From Roseibium sp. TrichSKD4 (GTDB lineage: Bacteria; Pseudomonadota; Alphaproteobacteria; Rhizobiales; Stappiaceae), in NCBI RefSeq assembly GCF_000148725.1, contig NZ_GL476319.1, forward strand, positions 763,923 through 827,922: a stretch of 64,000 nucleotides of DNA, written 5' to 3'. The position numbers were made by a program, and so were the translations under genes. The notes below the pieces were generated by a model. The model saw nothing but the letters and a program-made list of their open reading frames with translations. It was not told where the DNA came from and did no database searches. Numbering within the stretch: the first letter of the stretch is position 1; each line of letters begins with the position of its first letter. Shown here piece by piece: positions 1 to 8,575 of the stretch.

Positions 1-459
1 GCCGGAAGTGGCGACATAAAACGCCTCGTGCAGAATACGCGGCAAATCCTCAACGTCTTTGACCAGCCAGTTGTGCTTGGTGCAAGGCCGGGTGATGCCA
101 ACCGTGTCACACTCTTGAAACGCGTCAGACCCAATCAACTGGGTTGGAACCTGCCCCGTGATGCAGACCAGCGGAATGGAGTCCAGCAAGGCATCCGTCA
201 ACGCCGTAACCATGTTGGTCGCACCGGGGCCGGAGGTAACCAGAACAACGCCCGGTTTGCCGGTAGAGCGCGCATAGCCTTCAGCGGCATGTCCTGCGCC
301 CTGCTCATGACGCACCAAAATGTGCTCAAGGCCTTCCTGCTGAATGATTTCGTCGTAAATCGGAAGCACAGCGCCGCCCGGATATCCAAAAATGGTGTCA
401 ACACCTTGATCCTTCAGCGCCTGGATGACCATTTCTGCGCCGGTCATTTCGCGTGTCAT
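1..459 (-). CDS. ilvB: Acetolactate synthase large subunit, N-terminal 153 residues (runs off window)
   Basis: Thiamine-diphosphate enzyme that joins two pyruvates, or pyruvate and 2-oxobutyrate, at the first common step of valine, leucine and isoleucine synthesis. The visible part starts [20 protein letters not shown] and contains the family's [14 protein letters not shown] block, the catalytic glutamate stretch [17 protein letters not shown] and the [13 protein letters not shown] segment. The ATG at 459 follows a GAAGGA ribosome site. The reading frame is open to base 1, so the C-terminal FAD and ThDP parts lie outside. The leader and terminator 150-250 bases upstream point to attenuation control. 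Confidence 0.95.
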   Translation of the reverse strand, partial: MTREMTGAEMVIQALKDQGVDTIFGYPGGAVLPIYDEIIQQEGLEHILVRHEQGAGHAAEGYARSTGKPGVVLVTSGPGATNMVTALTDALLDSIPLVCITGQVPTQLIGSDAFQECDTVGITRPCTKHNWLVKDVEDLPRILHEAFYVATSG

Positions 460-603
460 TTCGTGCTTCCTTCGGGTTTGCCCGTTTCTTGTTGGGCGTT
501 TTACTCGTTCAACTGTCCTCATGAGCCGATGGCAGCCAAGCGCCGGTCGGACGGGAGAAAACGTGCTGCAAGGTGGAGAGATCAGACAGTTCGGGGCTGA
601 GCT

Positions 604-629
604 ACAAAAAAAGGCTCCTGAGGAGCCTT
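604..629 (-). terminator. Attenuator terminator of the ilvB leader
   Basis: On the minus strand an 8-bp perfect stem (AAGGCTCC, loop TCA, GGAGCCTT) is followed at once by seven T. It lies between the leader peptide and ilvB, the position of a transcription attenuator and not of a gene-end terminator. Confidence 0.85.
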
Positions 630-656
630 GTCATGCGCGCCAGCGATCCGAACGGG

Positions 657-710
657 TCATCCCGCTCCGATGGAGCGCTTTCCTACCACTAGAAGAATAG
701 ACATCGGCAT
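657..710 (-). CDS. ilv leader peptide (attenuation)
   Basis: A 17-codon ORF reads MPMSILLVVGKRSIGAG. The run Ile-Leu-Leu-Val-Val, with a further Ile, is the hallmark of leader peptides that sense charged branched-chain tRNAs. The second in-frame ATG at 704 could also start it. A small stem (CGCTCC/GGAGCG, about 663-678) overlaps its 3' part and could act as pause or antiterminator arm. The rho-independent terminator 28 bases downstream and ilvB 200 bases further complete the arrangement. No ribosome site stronger than AGGA about 12 bases upstream is seen. Function is inferred from composition and position. Confidence 0.75.
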   Translation of the reverse strand: MPMSILLVVGKRSIGAG

Positions 711-1058
711 GGCGACGTTTCATCCTGTCCGGCCAGATACTTAAGCTCAGGCGCCACTCTTCAGCGAGGTCGCCGATCGAAGGCAGCGGCCCACCACCCT
801 TCGATGCGCTGCACACTAGTCAGCGGGCGCAACAGGGTCAAGACCCAAAATTTCAATTATTGCGCCGAATTTGCTCCATCTTTTTGATTATTGCTCGACG
901 TATCGTTTCTCAACGGCTTTTCATGGTGTCTCCCGGCAAGGGACTCACAATTTCCAACGCCCTTTAGATTTGATGCCAAACGAAACCAAACGGATTCATG
1001 ACATCCACTCACAGCCTGAGTTCAAGGCCGTGCAAGCATTAGAGCCAAAAACCACGAA

Positions 1059-1673
1059 CTAGCCCGCTTCAACGGGATCCAGAACAAGCAGAAGACGCGT
1101 CAAATCTCCGTCCCCCATGACCGGTGAGCGATGCAGCAAGCCGCAGCTTTCCGGCGCCGGGAAGTCCAACCCGCGCAACAAGGCAACCTGGCCCGTTTTC
1201 ACTTGCCGGTGCCGAGATGCAATATCCGCGTGGATATCGCGAACATACTCAGTTCCCTGCCCCCTGTATGTGCACAAGAGACGCGCTTTCACCTTGTCGA
1301 TGTGGAATTTCGGGCAGGTCGTTAGAGAGGCCGTTTCAAGCCGCATTCGAACAAATTCACCGCCCATGAGCTTTGAAAAAGCGCGTGCCAAATAGGCCAG
1401 ATCAGCCACCAGTGCCTTTTGGAAATCCGAAGCCTCCAAACCTGATTTTTCGCAGGCAGCTGTTAGGGCATTTTCCAACTGCTCAACATGCACAATTGCG
1501 CGCATCTCCGGCAATTGGCTGTGGGGAATACCCGCCAGCCAATCGGCAAAGGCGGGACCCAAAGTGCGTTGCCAAATAACTGCGGCAACGCCAGGGTCGC
1601 CAATAGCATTCAAAATCGAAAGCTCATTGCCGCGGACGACATCGCACGCCGCAGCATCTGCCTGCATCAGCAT
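1059..1673 (-). CDS. DUF1826 protein, partner of zinc GTPase
   Basis: A 204-residue protein of the DUF1826 family, which is repeatedly found beside COG0523 GTPases in alphaproteobacteria; no reaction is known for it. Conserved-looking points include TCPKFHIDKVKARLLCTYRG and a late LLHRSPVMG segment; the His/Asp/Cys pattern of the first could bind metal. Its ATG overlaps the stop of the GTPase gene (TAATG) with AGGAGG just upstream, so the two genes are translationally coupled. Likely Zur controlled with its neighbour. Confidence 0.8.
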   Translation of the reverse strand: MLMQADAAACDVVRGNELSILNAIGDPGVAAVIWQRTLGPAFADWLAGIPHSQLPEMRAIVHVEQLENALTAACEKSGLEASDFQKALVADLAYLARAFSKLMGGEFVRMRLETASLTTCPKFHIDKVKARLLCTYRGQGTEYVRDIHADIASRHRQVKTGQVALLRGLDFPAPESCGLLHRSPVMGDGDLTRLLLVLDPVEAG

Positions 1674-2899
1674 TATGCCGCCTCCTGATGGCGTTTCCAG
1701 ATCGGGAAGGGATCCGGCATGGACGCAAAGCTTGAGAGATCACTTCCAGCCAGTTCCGGCACAAGGCAGCTGTTGAGTTGGCCAGTGAGCCAAGCCAAAT
1801 CAATCCCTGTTCCAATAAAGACAATTTCCTGCCTGCGATCCCCAAAGGGTTCTGCCCAATTCGACTTTGCATATTCCCGGGCGCGCGGGTCCTGTGGCCA
1901 TTGTTCTTCCGGCACAGAAGCCCACCACGTGCCCAGAGGGCTAACACTGGACAGCGCCCCGGCAAGCGAGAACTCGGCCACAAAATCCGGACGTGTTGCG
2001 ATCCAGAAATGCCCTTTTGCACGAATGACACCGGGAAGCGGCCCATTTAAAAGGGCATGGATCTTTGTTGGGTCAAAGGGACGCCGCGCCCGATAAACAA
2101 AAGACTGCACTCCGTATTCCTCGGTTTCCGGAACATGGTCCGCAAAACCATAAAGCTCCTTGGCCCATTGCGGATGGGTGTGTGCCTTGTCAAAATCGAA
2201 CAGGCCGGTATCCAGAACACGCTTCGGCTCAACTTGACCAAAGTCCGTTTCGATGATCTTCGCATCCGAATTCAGACTGCGAACGATTTTGCGGGAGGCA
2301 TCCAGTTGAGATGGGCTCGCTGCGCTGACCTTGTTGAGGATCACAATATCCGCAAACTCCATTTGATCGGTCAGCAAGTGGACGAGGGTCCGCTCGTCTT
2401 CTTCGCCCAGCGTCTCCCCGCGATCAGACAGAAAGTCATGACTGGAATAGTCTTGCAGAAGGTTCACTGTATCGACCACGGTCACCATCGTATCCAGCCG
2501 GGCAACATCCGATAGACTTTGGCCGTTCTCATCCCGAAACTCAAAGGTCGCTGCAACAGGCAGCGGTTCGGCAATACCTGTGGATTCAATGAGCAGATAA
2601 TCAAAGCGCTGCTCTACGGCGAGCCGGCGCACTTCCACTAACAGATCATCCCGCAAAGTGCAGCAAATGCAGCCGTTGGACATTTCAACCAGCGTTTCAT
2701 CCGTCTGGCTGAATTCCGCCCCACCTGCTCTCACCAGGTCCGCATCAATATTCACCTCAGACATGTCATTGACGATGATGGCAACACGCAGACCTTCGCG
2801 GTTGTTCAATATCTGGTTTAAAAGAGTTGTTTTCCCGGCACCCAAAAATCCGGAAAGGACGGTCACTGGCAAACGGCGATCAACCACGGCTGGCTCCAT
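1673..2899 (-). CDS. COG0523 (CobW/ZigA-type) zinc-linked GTPase
   Basis: P-loop metallochaperone GTPase of 408 residues. Visible motifs are Walker [16 protein letters not shown] (about residues 18-32), the metal-binding CXCC motif in [13 protein letters not shown] (about 75), ESTGIAEP and the base-recognition NKVS. The C-terminal third is the CobW_C domain. Family members deliver zinc to client enzymes when zinc is short. I chose the ATG at 2899 over an upstream in-frame TTG at 2902. A Zur-like operator lies 13-31 bases upstream, which supports a zinc role over cobalamin. Confidence 0.85.
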   Translation of the reverse strand: MEPAVVDRRLPVTVLSGFLGAGKTTLLNQILNNREGLRVAIIVNDMSEVNIDADLVRAGGAEFSQTDETLVEMSNGCICCTLRDDLLVEVRRLAVEQRFDYLLIESTGIAEPLPVAATFEFRDENGQSLSDVARLDTMVTVVDTVNLLQDYSSHDFLSDRGETLGEEDERTLVHLLTDQMEFADIVILNKVSAASPSQLDASRKIVRSLNSDAKIIETDFGQVEPKRVLDTGLFDFDKAHTHPQWAKELYGFADHVPETEEYGVQSFVYRARRPFDPTKIHALLNGPLPGVIRAKGHFWIATRPDFVAEFSLAGALSSVSPLGTWWASVPEEQWPQDPRAREYAKSNWAEPFGDRRQEIVFIGTGIDLAWLTGQLNSCLVPELAGSDLSSFASMPDPFPIWKRHQEAA

Positions 2900-2911
2900 C
2901 AATTTTTATGT

Positions 2912-2930
2912 TATGTTATTTAGTAACGTT
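2912..2930 (-). promoter_or_regulatory. Candidate Zur box
   Basis: The minus strand reads AACGTTACTAAATAACATA, centred on the perfect palindrome GTTACTAAATAAC (2915-2927), 13-31 bases before the GTPase start. It resembles alphaproteobacterial Zur sites, which are A/T-rich inverted repeats with GTTA...TAAC arms. Position and downstream gene fit zinc repression. Confidence 0.55.
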
Positions 2931-3174
2931 TTTAGTTTTGAAGCACAAGAGAACAATCGGATCTTCCACATGAGCTAGGGTCGGGCCAATTAGTTTGGAT
3001 GGAGGGCAACGAACACCAGAAAGTCTCGCAAAGGGACGCCCCTCAAATGTGCGCCATCGGTGAAACGGTGAGAAAACCGTCATTGATAAAAAAATGTCAT
3101 ACTAGGGATTGCACGCCCGATGAGCGCACTATATACACCCCGATCTGACCAGCGGCCCAGAAGCCGTTCGGCAT

Positions 3175-3250
3175 GGGTGTATAGCTCAGTTGGTAGAGCA
3201 TCTGACTCTTAATCAGACGGTCCCGGGTTCGAATCCCTGTGCACCCACCA
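3175..3250 (+). tRNA. tRNA-Lys (anticodon CTT)
   Basis: A 76-base cloverleaf with encoded CCA. The acceptor arm GGGTGTA pairs with TGCACCC, the D-loop is AGCTCAGTTGGTAGAGC, the anticodon stem-loop is CTGACTCTTAATCAG with CTT, and the T arm is CCGGGTTCGAATCCC. Its 3' half is repeated 55.5 kb away, so it served as an integration site and its 3' end now doubles as attL. Confidence 0.97.
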
Positions 3251-3252
3251 TT
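3206..3252 (+). repeat. attL: 47-bp direct repeat from tRNA-Lys 3' end
   Basis: Bases 3206-3252 (anticodon to CCA plus TT) recur identically at 58708-58754. A long identical copy of a tRNA 3' end is the signature of tyrosine-recombinase integration. Confidence 0.9.
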
Positions 3253-3416
3253 ATCTTATTGATATAAAAAGGTAATTTGACCTCCCACAACCCTGAAAGT
3301 AGGATCGGAAAATTTCAGGGTATGCCTGCGGGTGTGTCAATTTTCGGCTGTTTCGACATTGCTTGGGCCTGTGAATCCTCTCCAGAGGGCGCTCAATTGA
3401 ACACGAGAGTGTGAAA

Positions 3417-4343
3417 TTAGACCGACCCAAACCAGCCCGAGTCGATGGCAACCTCTTCGATCATGCGGGTTCGAACACCCAGTTCGTACTGTTTGAGAAG
3501 GTCGCAAAGTCGATCTCCGTCTATGAGATCGATTGCTATAGCGCCATCACGGGTGGCTTCTTCAGAGGCTTGGCTGGTGAAGGTTCCGGTGGTGATGAAC
3601 AGCCCCTTGTCTGCTCGGCCTTGCAGAGCTCCGCGAAAATCCCGAATCTCTTTTGAACCTACGCTGCCTTTCCAACGCTTGCATTGGAAATAGACCTGAA
3701 ATGAAACCAGATTGACGCGCAGAACACCCACACCATCAATCCCGCCATCACCTGTCTTGCCTCGCACCTCCACCTTTATAAAACCGGCTTCCCTCAATAG
3801 CCGCTGAGACAGACGTTCAAACGCGGATGGGTCCATTAAGCGCAGGGTATCAAGAAGGTGAACCTTCCAGTCGCTTGCATCGCCATTGTCATCTTCCTGC
3901 ACCAGTTCTATTTGACCGGTTTCAATTTTCTGCTTTGAATTTTCGGCAGCTTCCTTGGCAAGTTTTTCTCTGCGTTTGGCTTTTTGACGCTCCCGCTCCT
4001 CTTCATTCACTTGTCGATATATGGCTCGTGTTTGTTCAAGGGTCGCGATCGCCTCGCCTTCATCCGTCAGTGCCCAAACTCCACGGGCTGAATTTTCCAA
4101 AGCGCCACCACGCTTCAGGAAGGTTCTTGCCCAACCGAGAAAGTAGGCCACACGAGTGCGATCATCACCTGGTTGAGCATAGGACTGTTCTTCTTCTGAC
4201 AGACCTTCAATCTCAATGACCTTTTCATCCAGCTCGTGAAGCGAAGCGGATCCGCCAATCTGTTTCAAAGCTTCAACCGTAGCCAACATCATGCCGGGAA
4301 GGTCAGGCATCCCGGTTGGTTCAATGGTAAAACGACGTGACAT
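3417..4343 (-). CDS. Mrr-family restriction endonuclease
   Basis: 308 residues. The N-terminal 110 or so form the winged-helix domain typical of Mrr_N, a charged linker (about 115-155) follows, and the C-terminal half is a PD-(D/E)XK nuclease. Within it FERLSQRLLREAGF, GKTGDGGIDGVG (catalytic Asp) and FQCKRWKGSVG (Q-x-K) are clear. Such enzymes cut modified or foreign DNA (type IV). GGAGCG stands 9 bases before the ATG. It follows the nuclease remnant by 25 bases on the same strand and was probably the last gene of a defence operon. Confidence 0.85.
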   Translation of the reverse strand: MSRRFTIEPTGMPDLPGMMLATVEALKQIGGSASLHELDEKVIEIEGLSEEEQSYAQPGDDRTRVAYFLGWARTFLKRGGALENSARGVWALTDEGEAIATLEQTRAIYRQVNEEERERQKAKRREKLAKEAAENSKQKIETGQIELVQEDDNGDASDWKVHLLDTLRLMDPSAFERLSQRLLREAGFIKVEVRGKTGDGGIDGVGVLRVNLVSFQVYFQCKRWKGSVGSKEIRDFRGALQGRADKGLFITTGTFTSQASEEATRDGAIAIDLIDGDRLCDLLKQYELGVRTRMIEEVAIDSGWFGSV

Positions 4344-4368
4344 AAATTATCGCTCCAAATTGATCCAC

Positions 4369-4868
4369 TTAGAATCGGGAAACGCCGGGAACTGACGCAA
4401 ACAAGACTTGGGCGTCCATTTCTCGACCCCAGAAAAACTCGCCACCCAAGCTTTCGAGCTTAACAGCGGTTTTCTTGAAAATAGCCTCGGCATCCTCGGC
4501 CGCCCTTCGCGACGGAAATTGTCCCTGCATGCGCAGTGCCCAGCGCCCAATCGCAGCCGGTGGAATTCCTGCATTCAATTGATGCATTCTTGAAGCCGGG
4601 TCATTTGACACACCGATTTTCATAGCAACTGTCTTGTCGCCAAAATGTGCCGGCTTACCCAACAAAGCGGCCCCGTCCCCTTCAAACACCGCAAGGTAGA
4701 GAACCGTTTCCCCATCGACATAGACAGAATTTCGCTCACCACTTGAACCGGGAAAAGCTTTTGACGGAGAAAAAATCTCTTTTAGCGGCTGAGGAGATGC
4801 AGGCCCTTGGCCAATCGGAGGTTCACCGAAAACGTTAACCTCAGTAGTCCGCCCTGAACAACGTCTAA
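4369..4868 (-). pseudogene. GIY-YIG / T5orf172-like nuclease gene, cut by IS5-family element
   Basis: The frame is open from the IS edge to 4369 and encodes about 165 residues. The part NSVYVDGETVLYLAVFEG followed by AMKIGVSNDPASRMHQLNAG resembles the start of a GIY-YIG-like (T5orf172/Meiosis-type) domain that senses or cuts DNA. It lacks its own start codon. If the IS and one copy of CTAA are removed, the frame joins an ATG at 6262-6260 (MPVRRCSGRTTEV...), which gives a complete gene 35 bases downstream of the EVE-like gene. An alternative is that translation restarts inside at GTG 4689 and yields a short protein. Domain call is tentative. Confidence 0.55.
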
Positions 4869-6214
4869 GCCATTGATGTTGCGCGTGGCCGAAGCAATAC
4901 GCAAATATTCGATTTGACCGGTTTGGGGATGGGGTTTGTGATCCAGAGCAGCAAAATGATCAGTGCATTGAGGATCAGACGCAGGTTATGACCGGCTGCG
5001 GCCAGCAGGGCGTTGATGGCATCGCCATTTTTGCCATTGAGGAAGTTCCGGTCAAGTCGTCCATCTGTTTTCATGTGGCCGATGGTGGCCTCGATCGCTG
5101 ATCGTCGTTTCAGCTCACGCTTCATCTGTGCCGTCAGCCCGCGCTTCTGGCCGGAGATCATGACCTTGGCGTCGCCCTCATAATCATGCCCCCGATAGCC
5201 ACGGTCCACATAGACACGCTCAGCTTTGGTGCCGCAGACTTTCTCAGCCTGACTGATGGTGTCATTCAAGGTGTGCCCATCATAGGGATTGCCCTCAAAA
5301 GCCCTCGCCGCAAGAACCAATCCTTCCCGATTGGTCGTGGCAATGCCAACCTTGGCCCCGAACTCGTAAGGTGTTCGCGCCTTGCCCTTGGCAATACAGG
5401 CCACTTCCGGCGCATGCATGGAATAAATCTTGTTTTTGTCCTTGGGGGTCTGGGCCAGAAGCCGCTCCACCAGTCCCAGCAGACGGGAGAACCGGTGCTC
5501 AAGACCTTCGTTGCCTGCGATCTTGCGGGAGATGTCGCGATAGACCCGGCCCAGATAGGTCTTCAGCTTTTTGAGTTCCCGGCGCATCCGCTTGAACTGT
5601 TTGGCATGGGCATAACGGCCCGCCATCAAGGCCGCCTTTTTGGCAACTCTGGTATGGCTGCGACGCAAGATGATGCCGGCCCTCTTGGCCTGGCGCACCA
5701 GAAGCTGCAAGGCCTTGTGATAAAGACGGCTATCGGTGGGATGGGCAATGGCTTTGGGTTGAACGGTCGTATCAACCAAGACCCGCTCAAGGCTGCTCTT
5801 CTTGATCGTCCCGCTCTCAATCGCAACACCTACCGTAGCAGAAAGAAGCTTTTCCATTCCCTCAGGACCAATCCGTTTGCGCCAGCGGGTCATGGTTGAG
5901 GGATCAATGGGGAATTGGTGCTGGAAAAACTCAAAACCGCAGAAAGACTGCCAGTAGGGGTTTTCAACCCAACGCTCAACCGTCTCTTCATCGGAAAGAT
6001 CGTACATGTGCTTGAGAAAGTGCAGCCCGGCCATCAGACGCGTTGGTTTGGCCGGTCGTCCCAAGGGGCGATAATGCCTGCCGAACTCCGCATCAAATTC
6101 ATCCCAAGGCATCAGACCAGACAGCCGCACCAACGAATGGTTCATATCGATGATTGCGGCCAGGCGTTCCTTGAACAGATCGCCACACCGTTTGTTGCGT
6201 TTTGAAGGTCTCAT
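4865..6214 (-). CDS. IS5-family transposase
   Basis: 449-residue DDE transposase. N-terminal DUF772-type region with DETVERWVENPYWQSFCG and DPSTMTRWRKRIG is followed by the catalytic core: LVDTTVQPKAI (first Asp), VYVDRGYRGHDYEG (second Asp) and RRSAIEATIGHMKTDGRL (Glu). Length and motifs match the IS5 family, probably the IS1478-like group. The stop codon TAG is built from the flanking target base duplication TTAG, so the gene uses the whole left end of the element. Confidence 0.9.
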   Translation of the reverse strand: MRPSKRNKRCGDLFKERLAAIIDMNHSLVRLSGLMPWDEFDAEFGRHYRPLGRPAKPTRLMAGLHFLKHMYDLSDEETVERWVENPYWQSFCGFEFFQHQFPIDPSTMTRWRKRIGPEGMEKLLSATVGVAIESGTIKKSSLERVLVDTTVQPKAIAHPTDSRLYHKALQLLVRQAKRAGIILRRSHTRVAKKAALMAGRYAHAKQFKRMRRELKKLKTYLGRVYRDISRKIAGNEGLEHRFSRLLGLVERLLAQTPKDKNKIYSMHAPEVACIAKGKARTPYEFGAKVGIATTNREGLVLAARAFEGNPYDGHTLNDTISQAEKVCGTKAERVYVDRGYRGHDYEGDAKVMISGQKRGLTAQMKRELKRRSAIEATIGHMKTDGRLDRNFLNGKNGDAINALLAAAGHNLRLILNALIILLLWITNPIPKPVKSNICVLLRPRATSMA

Positions 6215-6248
6215 GAGAATATGCCAGAAAATGCGTGCTTCGGATCAA
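4869..6248 (-). mobile_element. IS5-family insertion sequence (about 1380 bp)
   Basis: Contains one transposase gene. I place the ends from the 4-bp repeats CTAA at 4865-4868 and 6249-6252, which match the YTAR target duplication of the IS5 group and restore a disrupted reading frame when one is removed. The inner ends are poorly matched: the right end reads inward TTGATCCGAAGCACGCA, and the left has TTGAT, then CCGAAGCA after 11 extra bases. The exact left edge is therefore uncertain by a few bases. Confidence 0.6.
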
Positions 6249-6296
6249 CTAACCGGCATATTCACACATCCAAAACCCAATGGGTATCCATACTCT

Positions 6297-6794
6297 TCAA
6301 TCAGTTAAGGGGTTTTTCAGCGCGAACTCAGTAACCTTGATCTTGAGTGCAGTTGCAATCTCATCTGGTGTAAGAGGCTGCCCCCAAACACCAATCCCCT
6401 GTCCAGCTGCTCTGTTGTAGGTAACTGGGGCAATGCGTTCGATAGATAATTTGTCAAGTGCCCGCCATGCCCTGTGTATAGGCAATGCATATGTCCAAAG
6501 ATTAGCTTCACCCGAGTTCTTTTTTTCAAGCTGAGATGCTTCAGAAGCCTTTTCGAAGTCCCGAATTGGACGCGCCTCGATTTCCACGAATCCGAGAACG
6601 TGCGATCGCATATGTTTTTTTGTTTGAGCCGACGACGCTCCATAGATCAACATCAGGTCGCCATCATTTAGCTCGCGCAAAGCCCGCACCTGACCGCTTT
6701 CGTTTGTCCAACCGACATATCCAGCTTCTTCAGGATTGAAGTCATAAAAAGCACGGATCCACATGTTGCGCCCATCGGGTAAAACGGAGCTCAT
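6297..6794 (-). CDS. EVE/PUA-like protein of a restriction-modification operon (tentative)
   Basis: 165 residues, with MWIRAFYDFNPEEAGYVGW near the start, DGDLMLIYG in the middle and VLGFVEIEARPIRDF. The pattern (a beta strand, then a need-to-be-read small barrel with DGDLMLIYGA) resembles EVE/PUA-like modules that bind modified bases, but I cannot assign it firmly. A strong site GAAGGAG lies 9 bases before the ATG. It starts 18 bases after the methyltransferase ends, so it is the second gene of that unit. Confidence 0.45.
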   Translation of the reverse strand: MSSVLPDGRNMWIRAFYDFNPEEAGYVGWTNESGQVRALRELNDGDLMLIYGASSAQTKKHMRSHVLGFVEIEARPIRDFEKASEASQLEKKNSGEANLWTYALPIHRAWRALDKLSIERIAPVTYNRAAGQGIGVWGQPLTPDEIATALKIKVTEFALKNPLTD

Positions 6795-6812
6795 TGCAGA
6801 ATACTCCTTCCC

Positions 6813-8462
6813 TTACGCGGCATACCGGCCGTCTTCAGTAACCTGAGCTTGACCGAGGGCCGCCAAGCTGGCGAGCAGCGGTTCGATCGCAGTGGTACGA
6901 GCACGCTGGAATCGACGGGCAATCTGTTCCGGACTCGCCTCGCCCAGTTCTTCAAGCACTTCCCGAACAGCCGCGATCTGTTCTGGCAGAACCTTTAGCC
7001 AAGGTGCCTTTTCGATCTTGATCACAGCACCAACATCCAGTTCCGTCTGTTTGCCCTTGGCTTCAGCTTTTTTGCCTTCCTGGTTTTGATAGTCGGGGCG
7101 CAACCAGCGAATATGACCGGCGGCCTCTTCCGCCGCACGTTCCTTGTTGAGATCGACCAGCTTGAACAGGATCTCCTCGTCGGTGAGATCCACCGGCCAG
7201 CCATAGGCATCGGCGACGGCAGCGTCGATCCGGTCGTGAATGTCCTTCAGGATCCCGATCAGCCCCTGATCGTAGATTTCCTTGTCCTTGCCCTCGATGG
7301 TCTCGCCCGCGCGCAGTTTTTCCAGAACGTTGTACATCTGGGTCAGCGTCAGCTTGGGATGCGCCGACTGTTGCCGCTTGCGATGGGCGTCCAGCTCTTC
7401 GCCGAGTGTGCGGAGGGCTTGTTTTTCTGCTTCATTGAGTTTTGGGAAGGGAAACGGATCGAAGCAACGCGTCTTGTTGTAACGAGGTGTAGCACCCAAG
7501 TCGCCGCCTTGAGCAAGCGCCCAAACATCATGAACGCGACCAGATAGAATTGCGACGAAGTGCGCATCAGACAGACCTATCCCATAGGCACCATGTTCAA
7601 CATCGGTATTCGGCCCTTCAAAGAAAAAAAGGCGATGCTTTGATGTTTCTGGGGCGACGATGAATCTGTCTAAACCGGATTTAAGTGCCCTGTAGTCCTG
7701 ATTAGATCGCCTAAATCGCCACCACTCGCGCCGCAGTTTTGGGTCATTATTTTCTGCGCGCTTAGGGAATACTTTCTCAAGTAATCTTTGGCAAACCCAA
7801 GGTGCAGTTTCCCGAAGTTCATTCTCCGATTCAATATCCCATGCATCTATGACGAAGCGCTGTTTTCGCTGTTTCGTAATCTCATGTGCAGAGAGGATTT
7901 GGCGGAGGAAGCGCTTTTCGTCTTTAGGCATCGATGATGCTTCCGCTGGGCTCAGAAAGAAGCCTCTAGAGCCAGTGGCAAATCCCATCGAACAAAGGTC
8001 CTGGTTCGAACGAAGTGGTTTTGCTGAGAGCACGTCTGCTCCAAGTCGTAGATTGGGACGAACTTTCCCAATATCGGTCTGAAATGCAACGTCCCAACCA
8101 TCATTCGAATTCAGTGCTCGGACTTCGGAACTGGTCGTAACGAGGCTGCCATTTCGATTTCCAGGCGCTACGACACTCATTGCTATTCGAACTTTTGCGG
8201 CGAAGACCGTATCTACCCATGGATGGTCGGGAACTGCATAAACGATAGAAACGGGGTGCTTAGGGTCAACAGTATATGCTTGAATGACGCGGACATTGAA
8301 AGTTTGCTTTGCAGCCCTGGTAGTGATCAGTCCAAATCTTCTAGTACCGCTATTTCGCGAACTTCCGCGTTTCTGAACAGACTGTGCTGCCTTGTGCCAC
8401 CAATACATTACGAAGTCGGCGCTTTCGGGCACCGTCGGATAGGCTTTTCTGAGGGCATGGAC
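6813..8462 (-). pseudogene. DNA methyltransferase (MmeI/class I type), N-terminus removed at IS21 junction
   Basis: About 550 codons remain in one open frame that enters directly from the IS21 end. It begins VHALRKAYPTVPESADFVMY, the region just after the NPPF catalytic motif in MmeI-like methyltransferases; RRFGLITTRAAKQTFNVRV, the target-recognition half and a C-terminal helical tail follow. The SAM-binding and NPPF motifs and any N-terminal nuclease are absent. The sequence beyond the IS21 is an IS3 remnant and not the missing half, so it was lost in a rearrangement. A GTG at 8432 could start a truncated protein without catalytic ability. Confidence 0.75.
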
Positions 8463-8575
8463 TGTTGATTTTCACTGAGAACTGACCCGGTGGCCCCATA
8501 AATTGTCACTGAGAACTGACCCATGTGAACACACTACCCCGACGTTTTTGGCTCGGGGGATATGGAGTGATCGAC

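Noticed and set aside
871-1062. Plus-strand ORF of 63 codons between ilv leader and DUF1826
   Set aside because: No ribosome site, weak composition, and it runs into the 3' end of DUF1826 on the other strand.
5186-5899. Long plus-strand ORF (237 codons) inside the IS5 element
   Set aside because: Antisense to the transposase; its length is a mirror of GC-biased codons in the real gene.
7086-7547. Plus-strand ORF within the methyltransferase fragment
   Set aside because: Antisense shadow, no motif or ribosome site.
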